DNA of 64,000 nt, taken from the NCBI RefSeq assembly GCF_002043005.1, contig NZ_CP020332.1, positions 186,001-250,000 on the forward strand, in the 5' to 3' direction. The notes under the pieces are model-generated. The model saw nothing but the letters and a program-made list of their open reading frames with translations. It did not search any database and had not been told where the DNA came from. Shown here piece after piece: positions 26,967-35,844 of this stretch. Made by a program: the position numbers and the translations under genes. The stretch's first letter is position 1, and every line of letters begins with the position of its first letter. The stretch is from Martelella mediterranea DSM 17316. Lineage in GTDB: Bacteria; Pseudomonadota; Alphaproteobacteria; Rhizobiales; Rhizobiaceae.

Positions 26967-27774
26967 GGCATCGTAAACTTAACGGTGACGAAACAAGCGG
27001 AGATGCTGTGTATCTGCGGCCGCTCATGCTCGAGCGATCTTCGCCCACAGGTTCATCGCCGCTGCGCGCAGTTGGCGATGATGGTTGGAGGGGATGTCGT
27101 AGCGCGGGATATGGAAGAGGTTGGCAATTGGATCATGGATGGAAACGAAGCGTTGCAGATGCCGCTTTGACTTGAAGCGCTTCATGATCCGCTCTCGCCG
27201 TCGGACTGGCTGGTGGGAATTCTCAGCCCGATTGTTCAGGCCCTTATGAGAGCGGTGCTCGACGCCGGGCATGATTTCCTGCTTTGCCGCGCCATAGGAG
27301 CGAAGCTTGTCGGTGATCATCACGCGCGGCGATCGTCCCTGGCCTTTCAAAAGCTTGCGCATCAGGCGCTTGGCCGCCTTGGCATCGCGGCGGCTTTGCA
27401 CCAGAACCTCCAGGACGAAACCGTCCTGATCCACGGCGCGCCATAGCCAATGCTTCTTGCCCCGGATCGAGATAACGACCTCATCAAGGTGCCACTTGTC
27501 GCCAAGCCGGCCGGATGACCGACGACGGATCTCATTGGCGAAAGTACGGCCAAATTTCTCCGCCCACAGACGAATGGTCTGATGCGAGACAATGATGCCA
27601 CGCGCCGCCAACAAATCCTCGACCATCCGTAGGCTGAGCGGAAACCGGAAATAGAGCCACACCGCGTGGGCGATGATTTCAGCAGGAAAACGGTGACGGC
27701 GATAAAGAGGATTACGGTTTGTCATGCCTCTTCATCGCCAATCAAGCTCCAAGTTCCGTTAACTTTACGATGCC
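26967..27774 (-). mobile_element. IS6-family element, copy B (complete)
   Basis: Terminal repeats GGCATCGTAAACTTAACGG and CCGTTAACTTTACGATGCC enclose 808 bp with one transposase gene. Its 3' end faces a matching 3' fragment at 22792-22942, and its 5' end faces a matching 5' fragment at 33556-33613, in each case inverted. Confidence 0.88.
27024..27725 (-). CDS. IS6-family transposase (copy B)
   Basis: A 233-residue DDE transposase close to copy A. DKWHLDEVVISIRGKKHWLW, VMITDKLRSYG-type block and NRAENSHQPVRR carry the catalytic residues. The N-terminal block FRFPLSLRMVEDLLAARG is identical to copy A. Confidence 0.92.
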   Translation of the reverse strand: MTNRNPLYRRHRFPAEIIAHAVWLYFRFPLSLRMVEDLLAARGIIVSHQTIRLWAEKFGRTFANEIRRRSSGRLGDKWHLDEVVISIRGKKHWLWRAVDQDGFVLEVLVQSRRDAKAAKRLMRKLLKGQGRSPRVMITDKLRSYGAAKQEIMPGVEHRSHKGLNNRAENSHQPVRRRERIMKRFKSKRHLQRFVSIHDPIANLFHIPRYDIPSNHHRQLRAAAMNLWAKIARA

Positions 27775-27940
27775 GTCTGCGGTGAAGGGCGCACGGTGTG
27801 TTTTTGCACGATCTGCTTTCCCACCCGTGTTGCTTGTGCGCCTCAATGGCGAGATGAAAGTGAAAGTTTAATACATGCATATATACAATCATAAAAAATT
27901 TAGCTAAGGCGAACTCAAGTGAAAGCTAAAGGAGGGATGA

Positions 27941-30900
27941 ATGGCTCGATCTGTGCGCGGTAAAAGCGGCTCAACTGCAGGTTTTTTTAACCGTAAAAGA
28001 AATCTGGCGAATCAGACCGCGCTTTCTGGCGTTCTCGCTCTTGGCATGGTTGCCCTGGCGTCAGCCCCCTCCTTTTCCGCTGATCGGGACTGGAAGGGGC
28101 TGTCTTTCAGCGGCAATCAAAACTTTGTGACGGGATCGAACTGGAGCGGAAATACTGTTCCGGGTGCTGGCGATAACGCGACTATTGGTTTCTCCTTATC
28201 AGGGTCGCCCTGGCTTGATCAGAGCCATACGGTTCAAACGGTTACGGTTGAAAACGCGGGTGCTTTGACCATCCGTAACGGCGGTGCCCTCACCGCTGAT
28301 TCCATGACGGTCACATCGGGGACGGTCACAATCAACAGCGGCGGCGCCTTCAATGGTGCGGTAACCGCAGGCAGTTTGGGCAGCGTAGGCAATAGTGGAA
28401 CGATCACCGGTTCCGTAACGGTGGAAAGCCTTGGCGGTTTTACCAATTCGGGCACCGTGGCGGGCACCACGCTGGTTGATGGTGGCGTTTTCACCAACAA
28501 CAGCAGCGGCATCCTGAACGGCGCAACCGGTATCTCCGGTGGCATCTCCACCAATGACGGTACGATTAATGGCGCGACGACGGTCTCCGGCGCGGCGACG
28601 CTGTTCACCAATAACGGCACGATCGACAACACGCTGGGCATTACCGGCGGCATAGTCACCAATAATGGTTCGGTCACCGGCATGGTGACCAATTCGTCTG
28701 TTGGCGCGATTCTTATCTCCGGCTTCACCAATGCCAATGGCGGCACGATCGGCGGGCTTACCAATTCCGGCATTGCGGAGAATGAGAACGGCGGCACGAT
28801 CGGCACGCTCTCCAATACCGGCGGCAGCTTCACCAATTCCGGTACGATAACCGATGCGGCCTCGATTTCCGGCGGCGTGGTGACCAATAACAGCGATGGC
28901 GTCTTTGAAGGCGCGACGACCGTTTCGGGAACGCTGACCCTGTTCACCAATGACGGAACGATCGACAATACGCTGGGCATTACCGGCGGCATGGTCACCA
29001 ATAATGGTTCGGTCACCGGCATGGTGACCAATTCATCTGTTGGCGCGATTCTGATCCCCGGCTTTACCAATGCCGATGGCGGCACGATCGGCGGCCTCAC
29101 CAATTCCGGCATTGCCGTGAATGAGAGCGGCGGCACAATCGGCACGCTTTCCAACACCGGCGGCAGCTTTACCAATTCCGGCACGGTGACAGGCACGACC
29201 TCGATTTCCGGCGGTTTGGTCACCAATAACAGCGATGGCGTGCTGGACGGCGCGACCGATATATCCGGCGGCGTCACTACGAATGACGGCACGATCAACG
29301 GGGCGACGACAGTCTCCGGCACGGTGACCCTGTTTACCAATAACGGGACGATCGACAACACGCTGGACATTAGCGGGGGCATGGTCACCAATAATGGTTC
29401 GGTCACCGGCATGGTGACCAATTCATCTGTTGGCGCGATTCTGATCCCCGGCTTCACCAATGCGGATGGCGGCACGATCGGCGGCCTCACCAATTCCGGC
29501 ATTGCCGTGAATGAGAACGGCGGCACCATCGGCACGCTTTCCAACACCGGCGGCGTCTTCACCAACTCCGGCACGGTGACGGGCACGACCTCGATTTCCG
29601 GCGGTTTGGTGACCAATAACAGTGACGGCATTCTGGACGGCGCAACCGATATCTCCGGCGGCATCACCACGAATGACGGCACGATCAGCGGGGCGACCAC
29701 CGTATCCGGCACGCTGACCCTGTTCACCAATAACGGGACGATCGACAACACGCTGGGCATTACCGGCGGCATGGTCACCAATAATGGTTCGGTCACCGGC
29801 ATGGTGACGAATTCTTCGGTCGGTCTGCTACTGGTTCCCGGCTTTACCAATGCCGATGGCGGCACGATTGGCGGCCTCACCAATTCCGGCATTGCCGTGA
29901 ATGAGAACGGCGGCACGGTCGGCACGCTTTCCAACACCGGCGGCGTCTTCACCAACTCCGGCACGGTGACCGGCACGACCTCGATCTCCGGCGGCGTGGT
30001 CACCAATAACAGTGACGGCGTGCTGGACGGCGCGACCGATATCTCCGGCGGCATCACCACCAATAATGGCACGATCAACGGGGCGACCACTGTTTCGGGA
30101 ACCCTGACGGTCTTCACCAATAACGGTCTGATTGACAATACGCTCGGCGTCTCCGGCGGGATCGTGACCAATAGGGGAACCGTTTCCGGTGCCACATCCG
30201 TTTCCGGCGGCATTTTCACCAATACCGCAAGCGGTTTGCTGGAAGGTGCGACGTCGGTCAGCGGCGGTGTATTCACCAGTCTCGGCACGGTTGACAATAC
30301 GCTTGATGTTTCCGGCGGCGTTGCCACGAATGCGGGCCTGGTCAATGGCGCCACCTCGGTCAGCAACGGGGCGTTCACCAATATCGGCACGATCGATAAC
30401 ACGCTTGACGTTTCGGGCGGCCTTGCCACCAACACCGGAACGGTCACAGGCGCGGCAACGGTTTCCGGCGCCGTGCTTGCCAATACCGGAACGCTGGAGA
30501 GCACGCTCGACGTCACAGGCGGTTTTGTCGCCAATGAGGCGGGTGGCGATGTCGTTGGCCTTACCACGATCTATGATGGCGACGTAACCAATGGCCTGAT
30601 CTCCGGCGCCAATTTCGGCAAGGTGGTCAATTATTCCGAAGGAGCTGTCAACTCCAACGGCTTTACCAATGGCAGCTTTGGCCGCACGGAAGAACTCGTC
30701 AATCACGGCTCGGCTGTGAACCTCATCGGCGGGTCCATCGGGACAGCGACCAATGAGGCCGGAACCTTCACCAATAGCGGCAGCATTGACGGCGCGCTTG
30801 TCGTCAATGGCGGTTTCGTCAACAATAATGGCAATGGCCTGCTGAATGACGGCACGGTCGGTGGTCTTACGACGATCAGCAATGACGGCGTCGTCACCAA

Positions 30901-33106
30901 TAGCGGTGTGCTTGCCGATGTGACCAACAGTTCCTCCGCCGGGGGCAGCGGTCTTGGCTTCATCAATGAGGATGGCGGCGTTGCTGGCATGCTGACGAAC
31001 AGCGGTAATGCGCTGAACGAAGCGGGCGGCACGCTTGCCTCCGTCGTGAACACGGCGGGCGCGTTCACCAATGCCGGTCTGGTCACCGGCACGATGGATG
31101 TATCGGGCGGCACGGCCGACAACACCGGCACGGTCGACGGTCTGACCACGGTCAGCGATGACGGCGTGGTGACCAATAGCGGCACGCTTGCCGATGTGGT
31201 CAACAGTTCCTTTGTCGCAGGCGGCCCCGGCAGAAGCTTCGGCTTTGGCTTTATCAATCAGAGCGGCGGAACCGCGGGTGCTTTGACCAACAGCGGCAAC
31301 GCCATCAACATGGCTGGCGGCACGCTCGCCTCGGTGACCAATACCGCCGGTTTCTTCCAGAATGACGGTGACGTCAGCGGCGCTGTCGCCATCTCGGGCG
31401 GTGCGGCAGACAATACCGGTTTCATCGGCGGAACGGCCGATATCGGCAGCAATGGTGTTTTGACCAATAGCGGCCAGATCGATGGTCTGACGACGAATGA
31501 TGGCCTGTTCATTACCAACGGAACGCTGAATGGCGGCCTTGTGAATAACGGCATGGCGGCGATTACCGGCACGATCAACGGCATGATCGTCAACAACAGC
31601 GCGCTGGACGATACATTCGTTCTGACCGGCGATCTTGCAGGCAATGGCACGCTGGACAATCAGGGCACGTTCACGGCTTGGGGCGGTTACACGGTGTCGG
31701 GCATCGACATCGAAAACAACGGCATACTCAATGCCTCGAACTATAATACCGACACCAATGCACTGAAATCGCCCGGCGCCTCGGCAACGACGCTGACTGT
31801 CGACGGCAACATCACGCGCGGCGGCCGGATCGCGCTCGGCACCTATGCCGACACGACCACCGATCAGATCCACGTCACTGGCAATTTCACCGGCGACAAT
31901 TATGACTTGTCGCTTTATGGTCTGAACTATCTCGATACGCCGGATGAGCGCACGCTGATCTCGGCTGACGGGACCTATTCGGCGCAGATTGGCGACATCT
32001 ACGGCCTCGGCAACACCGCCAACCCGTTGATCGTCAACAGTGTGAAGAAGACCGACAATGCGGTCATTCTGGCCACGTCGCTCGACATGGTGCCGATCAG
32101 CGGCACGCTGGGCGGGATCTATGCCACCCAGGCCTTTACCGGGATCACCACAAACCGGTTTGACGACAGCTATGTCACGCAGGTCGACGGTGCGCAGAAA
32201 GGCTGCGGTCCGGGCAGCTACACCCGCATGAATGGCGGTACGCTGGAGACCGCATCGACGGCATCTTCGGATGGCTCGACGTCGGCCAAGACCAATTCCG
32301 ATACCAAATATGGCGGCGTCGAAATCGGGATCGACTATGGCTGTTTTGATCTCGGCCAGAATGGCGGTCAGGTCAATTTCGGACTTCTGGGCGGCATCAG
32401 CTCCGGCACGGTCAGCTCCAGCGAAATGGTTGGCGGTATCGGCTATAGCGGTCTGAGCACGTTCGATCAGCACTATTTCGGCGGCTATGCGTCCTATTTC
32501 GCCGGACCGTTCATCGCCGAACTGCGCACGACCTATGGCCGGACCTCCTATGACATCAACCAGATGCGCATGGCCTCCGGGCTGTCGACATCGGTGTTCG
32601 ATCAGGACGGTTTCGATGCCGATCAGTACACCGCTGCGGGCTATATGGGCTACAGCTTCGACATTGACCGTTTCTCGGTGATGCCGTCGATCGGGCTGTC
32701 CTATTCGAACAGCAGCTTCAAGGACGATCTGCAGGTGGCCAGCGGCTCTCCGGCCAGCATCGCGTTCGACGATATGGATACGCTTGTCGGTTCACTCGGC
32801 CTTGCCGCCTCGGCGTCGTTCGTGCTCGATGATAACAAGGGCACGATCGAACCCTTCCTGGCGGGGACCTACTACAACAACTTCGCCGATGACCCGACGG
32901 CCTATTATGTCTCGTCGGCGGGCATCCGCACCCCGGTCACGGCATCGACCGTCGACAGCTATGGCGAAATCAGCATCGGCTTTAACTATCTGACGCCTGC
33001 AATCGGCAACATGCGCCAGATTTCGAGCCAGCTGCGCGCCGATTTCCCGGTTGGCGACGATGTTTCCGGCGGTCAGGTTTCCCTGTCGATCCGCGCCCAG
33101 TTCTAG
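27941..33106 (+). CDS. Large repeat-rich autotransporter adhesin-like protein
   Basis: A 1721-residue type V secreted protein. An extended signal (NLANQTALSGVLALGMVALA) precedes a passenger built from Gly/Thr/Asn-rich strands such as VTNNGSVTGMV and GGTIGGLTNSG, expected to fold as a beta-helix. Long units recur from about residue 238; three are exactly 390 bp (130 codons) apart and the first spacing is 339 bp. From about 1430 the C-terminal part (YGGVEIGIDYGCFDLG onward) is an autotransporter beta-barrel ending in SLSIRAQF with a terminal Phe. AAGGAGG lies before the ATG. No separate secretion partner is adjacent. Adhesion or biofilm roles are typical of the class but not shown here. Confidence 0.9.
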   Translation: MARSVRGKSGSTAGFFNRKRNLANQTALSGVLALGMVALASAPSFSADRDWKGLSFSGNQNFVTGSNWSGNTVPGAGDNATIGFSLSGSPWLDQSHTVQTVTVENAGALTIRNGGALTADSMTVTSGTVTINSGGAFNGAVTAGSLGSVGNSGTITGSVTVESLGGFTNSGTVAGTTLVDGGVFTNNSSGILNGATGISGGISTNDGTINGATTVSGAATLFTNNGTIDNTLGITGGIVTNNGSVTGMVTNSSVGAILISGFTNANGGTIGGLTNSGIAENENGGTIGTLSNTGGSFTNSGTITDAASISGGVVTNNSDGVFEGATTVSGTLTLFTNDGTIDNTLGITGGMVTNNGSVTGMVTNSSVGAILIPGFTNADGGTIGGLTNSGIAVNESGGTIGTLSNTGGSFTNSGTVTGTTSISGGLVTNNSDGVLDGATDISGGVTTNDGTINGATTVSGTVTLFTNNGTIDNTLDISGGMVTNNGSVTGMVTNSSVGAILIPGFTNADGGTIGGLTNSGIAVNENGGTIGTLSNTGGVFTNSGTVTGTTSISGGLVTNNSDGILDGATDISGGITTNDGTISGATTVSGTLTLFTNNGTIDNTLGITGGMVTNNGSVTGMVTNSSVGLLLVPGFTNADGGTIGGLTNSGIAVNENGGTVGTLSNTGGVFTNSGTVTGTTSISGGVVTNNSDGVLDGATDISGGITTNNGTINGATTVSGTLTVFTNNGLIDNTLGVSGGIVTNRGTVSGATSVSGGIFTNTASGLLEGATSVSGGVFTSLGTVDNTLDVSGGVATNAGLVNGATSVSNGAFTNIGTIDNTLDVSGGLATNTGTVTGAATVSGAVLANTGTLESTLDVTGGFVANEAGGDVVGLTTIYDGDVTNGLISGANFGKVVNYSEGAVNSNGFTNGSFGRTEELVNHGSAVNLIGGSIGTATNEAGTFTNSGSIDGALVVNGGFVNNNGNGLLNDGTVGGLTTISNDGVVTNSGVLADVTNSSSAGGSGLGFINEDGGVAGMLTNSGNALNEAGGTLASVVNTAGAFTNAGLVTGTMDVSGGTADNTGTVDGLTTVSDDGVVTNSGTLADVVNSSFVAGGPGRSFGFGFINQSGGTAGALTNSGNAINMAGGTLASVTNTAGFFQNDGDVSGAVAISGGAADNTGFIGGTADIGSNGVLTNSGQIDGLTTNDGLFITNGTLNGGLVNNGMAAITGTINGMIVNNSALDDTFVLTGDLAGNGTLDNQGTFTAWGGYTVSGIDIENNGILNASNYNTDTNALKSPGASATTLTVDGNITRGGRIALGTYADTTTDQIHVTGNFTGDNYDLSLYGLNYLDTPDERTLISADGTYSAQIGDIYGLGNTANPLIVNSVKKTDNAVILATSLDMVPISGTLGGIYATQAFTGITTNRFDDSYVTQVDGAQKGCGPGSYTRMNGGTLETASTASSDGSTSAKTNSDTKYGGVEIGIDYGCFDLGQNGGQVNFGLLGGISSGTVSSSEMVGGIGYSGLSTFDQHYFGGYASYFAGPFIAELRTTYGRTSYDINQMRMASGLSTSVFDQDGFDADQYTAAGYMGYSFDIDRFSVMPSIGLSYSNSSFKDDLQVASGSPASIAFDDMDTLVGSLGLAASASFVLDDNKGTIEPFLAGTYYNNFADDPTAYYVSSAGIRTPVTASTVDSYGEISIGFNYLTPAIGNMRQISSQLRADFPVGDDVSGGQVSLSIRAQF
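28652..30160 (+). repeat. Tandem long repeats in the autotransporter passenger
   Basis: Copies begin near 28652, 28991, 29381 and 29771. The last three are spaced exactly 390 bp and are nearly identical at DNA level (ATGGTCACCAATAATGG opening), differing in a few codons such as ILISGF, ILIPGF and LLVPGF. Such repeats can change number by recombination. Confidence 0.85.
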
Positions 33107-33165
33107 GCGCGGAAGGGGGCGTCGCCAAAAGGTGACTGCTCTGGCCAATTTGAAGAAAGACAGGA

Positions 33166-33198
33166 CCGGCGGCACGTGATGTGCCGCCGGACTTTTTT
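33166..33198 (+). terminator. Rho-independent terminator of the autotransporter gene
   Basis: A 10-bp GC-rich stem (CCGGCGGCAC / GTGCCGCCGG) with a 5-nt loop is followed by ACTTTTTT. Confidence 0.9.
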
Positions 33199-33412
33199 GT
33201 CGCTGATCGTTGGAAAGTGCGGCCGTCTGTAGTGAGGTGTGCTGCGATTTTAACCGGTGTTTCTGCACGGATGGCGTGATCGATGCGATTGTCAACTGGA
33301 CGCCTCGAATTACTCGGCTGAGAAGCTTTGACAGCCGTAAGCGCTCATTTCGCTGCACGTTGACGTCGGCGCTATGGCGGGCCGCGTTTGAATGGGAGAG
33401 CGTCGGATGCGA

Positions 33413-33555
33413 TCAGGCGGTGGCTATTTTCGGGAAGTTGAATGGCAGCAAATCGTTAATGTCGGCGTCGCCGACGCGCTGCGGCAATTCGGTGAGTACA
33501 TGGCGCAACCAGGCTAGCGGTTCGACGCCACAAGCCCGGCAGGTCAACATCAGAC
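33413..33555 (-). pseudogene. C-terminal remnant of an IS66-family TnpC transposase
   Basis: The minus strand reads LTCRACGVEPLAWLRHVL, then ELPQRVGDADINDLLPFNF and a stop, which is the characteristic IS66 C-terminal tail. Everything upstream is missing; it is interrupted by a short IS6 end. The 210 bases between the autotransporter terminator and this remnant show nothing recognisable. Confidence 0.75.
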
Positions 33556-33613
33556 GGCATCGTAAAGTTAACGGAACTTGGAGCTTGATTGGCGATGAAG
33601 AGGCATGACAAAC
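33556..33613 (+). mobile_element. 5'-end fragment of IS6 copy B
   Basis: These 58 bp are identical to the 5' end of complete copy B, including its terminal repeat GGCATCGTAAAGTTAACGG and the start of the transposase gene. The fragment stops where the IS66 left end (GTAAGCG) begins. Confidence 0.85.
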
Positions 33614-33696
33614 GTAAGCGCGAATTTCTCCGCACCTTTTGCCGTTGATCGCAGTGATGCATGAGGTGTCCACCAAAGATAGGTGGACACCATTTC

Positions 33697-34155
33697 ATGG
33701 AAGAAGAACAGAAGCTGAATGTGAGGCTGGTGGGTCGTGACGGTCGGCGTTGGTACGATCCGGCATCGAAAGCGCGTCTTGTTGCGGCCTGCCTTGAGCC
33801 CGGCGTGTCGGTATCGCGACTCGCGCTTGAACACGGGATCAATGCAAACCTGCTGAGGAAATGGATCAAGGCAGGCCAGGAGACCAAGACTGTGCTGTCA
33901 TCTTCAACGCCGGCATTTGTCCCGGTTTTGGCCGTGGATAGCAATCCGCCGCTGCCGAGCAGGCCGATGATGGAAGTGCGTCCCACGCGTGGTGAACAGC
34001 GGTTGACGAAATTGGAGAGAACGGGGTCTTTGCCCTCTCCAGCCAAGGTGAGCGCGACACTGCCGAACGGAGTGAAGCTGACGTTTGATTTTGATGATGC
34101 GAATGCGTTGTCGGCGATAATCGGAGCCTTGTGTGATGTTCAGACTGGCCGCTGA
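33697..34155 (+). CDS. tnpA: IS66-family accessory protein TnpA
   Basis: A 152-residue protein with a helix-turn-helix (SKARLVAACLEPGVSVSRLA, HGINANLLRKWIK) and a C-terminal stretch LPNGVKLTFDF typical of IS66 TnpA. It overlaps tnpB by 20 nt, as usual for this family. An in-frame Met 12 codons upstream exists but lacks a good ribosome site. Confidence 0.85.
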   Translation: MEEEQKLNVRLVGRDGRRWYDPASKARLVAACLEPGVSVSRLALEHGINANLLRKWIKAGQETKTVLSSSTPAFVPVLAVDSNPPLPSRPMMEVRPTRGEQRLTKLERTGSLPSPAKVSATLPNGVKLTFDFDDANALSAIIGALCDVQTGR

Positions 34156-34489
34156 CGTGTCTGTCTACCTGCACCGCGAGCCGATCGACTTCCGGGCCGG
34201 GATCAAAAGCCTTGCGGTGCGGGTTCAGGAAACGATGGGACTGGATCCCTTTGCCTCTGGGGTGTTTGCGTTCTGCAATCGCCGTCGCGACCGGATGAAG
34301 TTGTTGTTCTTCGACCGGTCCGGCTTCGTACTTGTGCTGAAGCAGCTGAGCGAGGACAAGTTCCGCTGGCCCCGGCGCGAGGATATGGTGGTGCGGCTGA
34401 CGAGCGAACAATTGCACTGGATCCTCGACGGCATCGATATCGATGCAATGGTCCGCCATCCAGTGCGGCATTACCAGGTCGCTGGTTGA
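34136..34489 (+). CDS. tnpB: IS66-family accessory protein TnpB (Orf2)
   Basis: A protein of about 117 residues with the hallmark IS66 Orf2 sequence: PIDFRAGIKSLAVRVQE, DPFASGVFAFCNRRRDRMK and LLFFDRSGFVLVLKQL. It looks complete and is needed for transposition together with TnpA and TnpC. Confidence 0.92.
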   Translation: MFRLAADVSVYLHREPIDFRAGIKSLAVRVQETMGLDPFASGVFAFCNRRRDRMKLLFFDRSGFVLVLKQLSEDKFRWPRREDMVVRLTSEQLHWILDGIDIDAMVRHPVRHYQVAG

Positions 34490-34543
34490 AGGTTCTCGCA
34501 TTCCGCAGTTGACGCGGCCGGACGGTTCAGATTCAAGAATCCG

Positions 34544-35325
34544 ATGAATCGAACCGGCAAACCAACTGTTGAAGAACTGATGGCGCAAATAGCTGCGCTG
34601 CAAGCGGAGAACCGTCAGCTCAGCAAACGCGTCGTCAAACTCGAGGAAGAATTGGCGCTTGCGCGCTCACATCGGTTTGCGCCGCGCAGCGAAAAACGTG
34701 GTGTGCGGGTCTTCAATGAAGCCGAGCAGGTTGCAGCCGCGGACGAAGGCGACGGCGAAGATGGCGCTGTTATTGATCTGCCGGATACCGGATTGCCGCC
34801 TGCGGACAAGCCGGAAGGCAGGAAGCGCGGCCGCAAGCCGCTGCCGGAAAACCTGCCGCGCGAGCGCGTCGAATATGACCTTCCCGACGATCAGAAGGCC
34901 TGCCCGTGCTGTCATGGCCGGATGCATCGCATGGGCGAGACCGTGACCGAGCAGCTTCATATCGAGGTCAAGGCGAAGGTCTTGCAGAATGTGCGGTTCA
35001 AATATGCCTGCCGCCATTGCGACCGCACCGGCATCAACACGCCGGTCGTGACCGCGCCGATGCCGGCGCAGCCCTTGCCTGGCAGTATCGTCACGGCCTC
35101 GACGCTGGCCTTCGCCCTGGTTCACAAATATGTCGACGGCACGCCGCTCTACCGCCTGGCGCAGACATTCGAGCGCGCCGGCGTTCCCGTCAGCCGTGGT
35201 GCCCTGGGACACTGGGTGATCGGCTCGAGCGAGACGCATCTCATCCGCACCTATGACGCGCTGAAGCTGCGGCTCAGATCGCAGCCCCTCATCCATGGCG
35301 ACGAGACGACGGTCCAGGTGCTGAG
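34544..35325 (+). pseudogene. tnpC: IS66-family transposase TnpC, truncated
   Basis: About 260 codons match TnpC: an N-terminal coiled coil (ELMAQIAALQAENRQLSKRV), a zinc-finger region (ACPCCHGRMHRMGE and YACRHCDRTG), then the start of the catalytic domain ending at LIHGDETTVQVL with the first Asp. After this the sequence changes to SFKEKPVIPG and stops at 35374. The full protein is normally over 500 residues, so this copy is inactive. Confidence 0.85.
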
Positions 35326-35464
35326 CTTCAAGGAAAAGCCGGTCATCCCGGGCTTTGTCGCCACCCCGGGATAGCGATGCTCGAAATACCTCAAGCGCCG
35401 CCGGCCACTCGTCCCTGCCATCTTCGTGCTCATGCCGACCTCCAGTCAGCCGACGAGAGAGGAC

Positions 35465-35620
35465 TCAGTTGAGCACAAGTGAGGGAAGCCAGGCGGTCAG
35501 GAAAGAAATGTAGCCGACGATCGACGGGCGGGGTCAGCCCGCCAAGCACCAGCGCCATCAGCGTGAAGATGCCGAACTGTACGCCGTCATATCCGTAAAA
35601 CTGAGCAATCGGCGTGGTCG
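35465..35620 (-). pseudogene. Fragment of a TRAP transporter large permease (DctM-like)
   Basis: The minus strand reads YGYDGVQFGIFTLMALVLGG with LTPPV, the conserved DctM segment, then by a shifted frame VGYISFLTAWLPSLVLN and a stop, matching a DctM C-terminus after an internal deletion. The flanking bases up to the ROK gene and the truncated TnpC show nothing else clear. Confidence 0.55.
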
Positions 35621-35844
35621 GAAAGGCCCTACGCCGCCGCCAAAACCTGCGGCGAGGCCGGTCACGGCGCGCAATGGGCTGGGCAAGGTGTCCGTTCAAG
35701 CTTGGAGCGGTTCCGCTTTTCACGGAAACACGGAACGCTCTATCTGCTGGTTTTGGCGCGTTTTCGCGGGCGTCAGGCGATTCCGCCTGACTGCGAAATG
35801 CTCTGGCGCAGGACATTGATCTCCTCTTGGTTTCCCTTTCGGTG

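Larger units (their letters stand above)
33614..35325 (+). mobile_element. IS66-family element, truncated on the right
   Basis: The left end GTAAGCG is typical of IS66. The three genes tnpA, tnpB and tnpC follow in order, but tnpC is cut about halfway and no right end is found. Confidence 0.75.

Noticed and set aside
28652..30160. Possible CRISPR-like array
   Set aside because: The repeats are 390 bp, in frame and protein-coding, with no short repeats or unique spacers.
28234..32473. Very long antisense open frames (777 and 881 codons) across the autotransporter gene
   Set aside because: They mirror the repeat composition of the passenger, have no signal, domain or ribosome site, and the sense frame has a clear signal peptide and barrel.
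33210..33608. A 132-codon plus-strand frame between the autotransporter and IS66
   Set aside because: It runs across an antisense IS66 tail and an IS6 end, so it is a chance frame.
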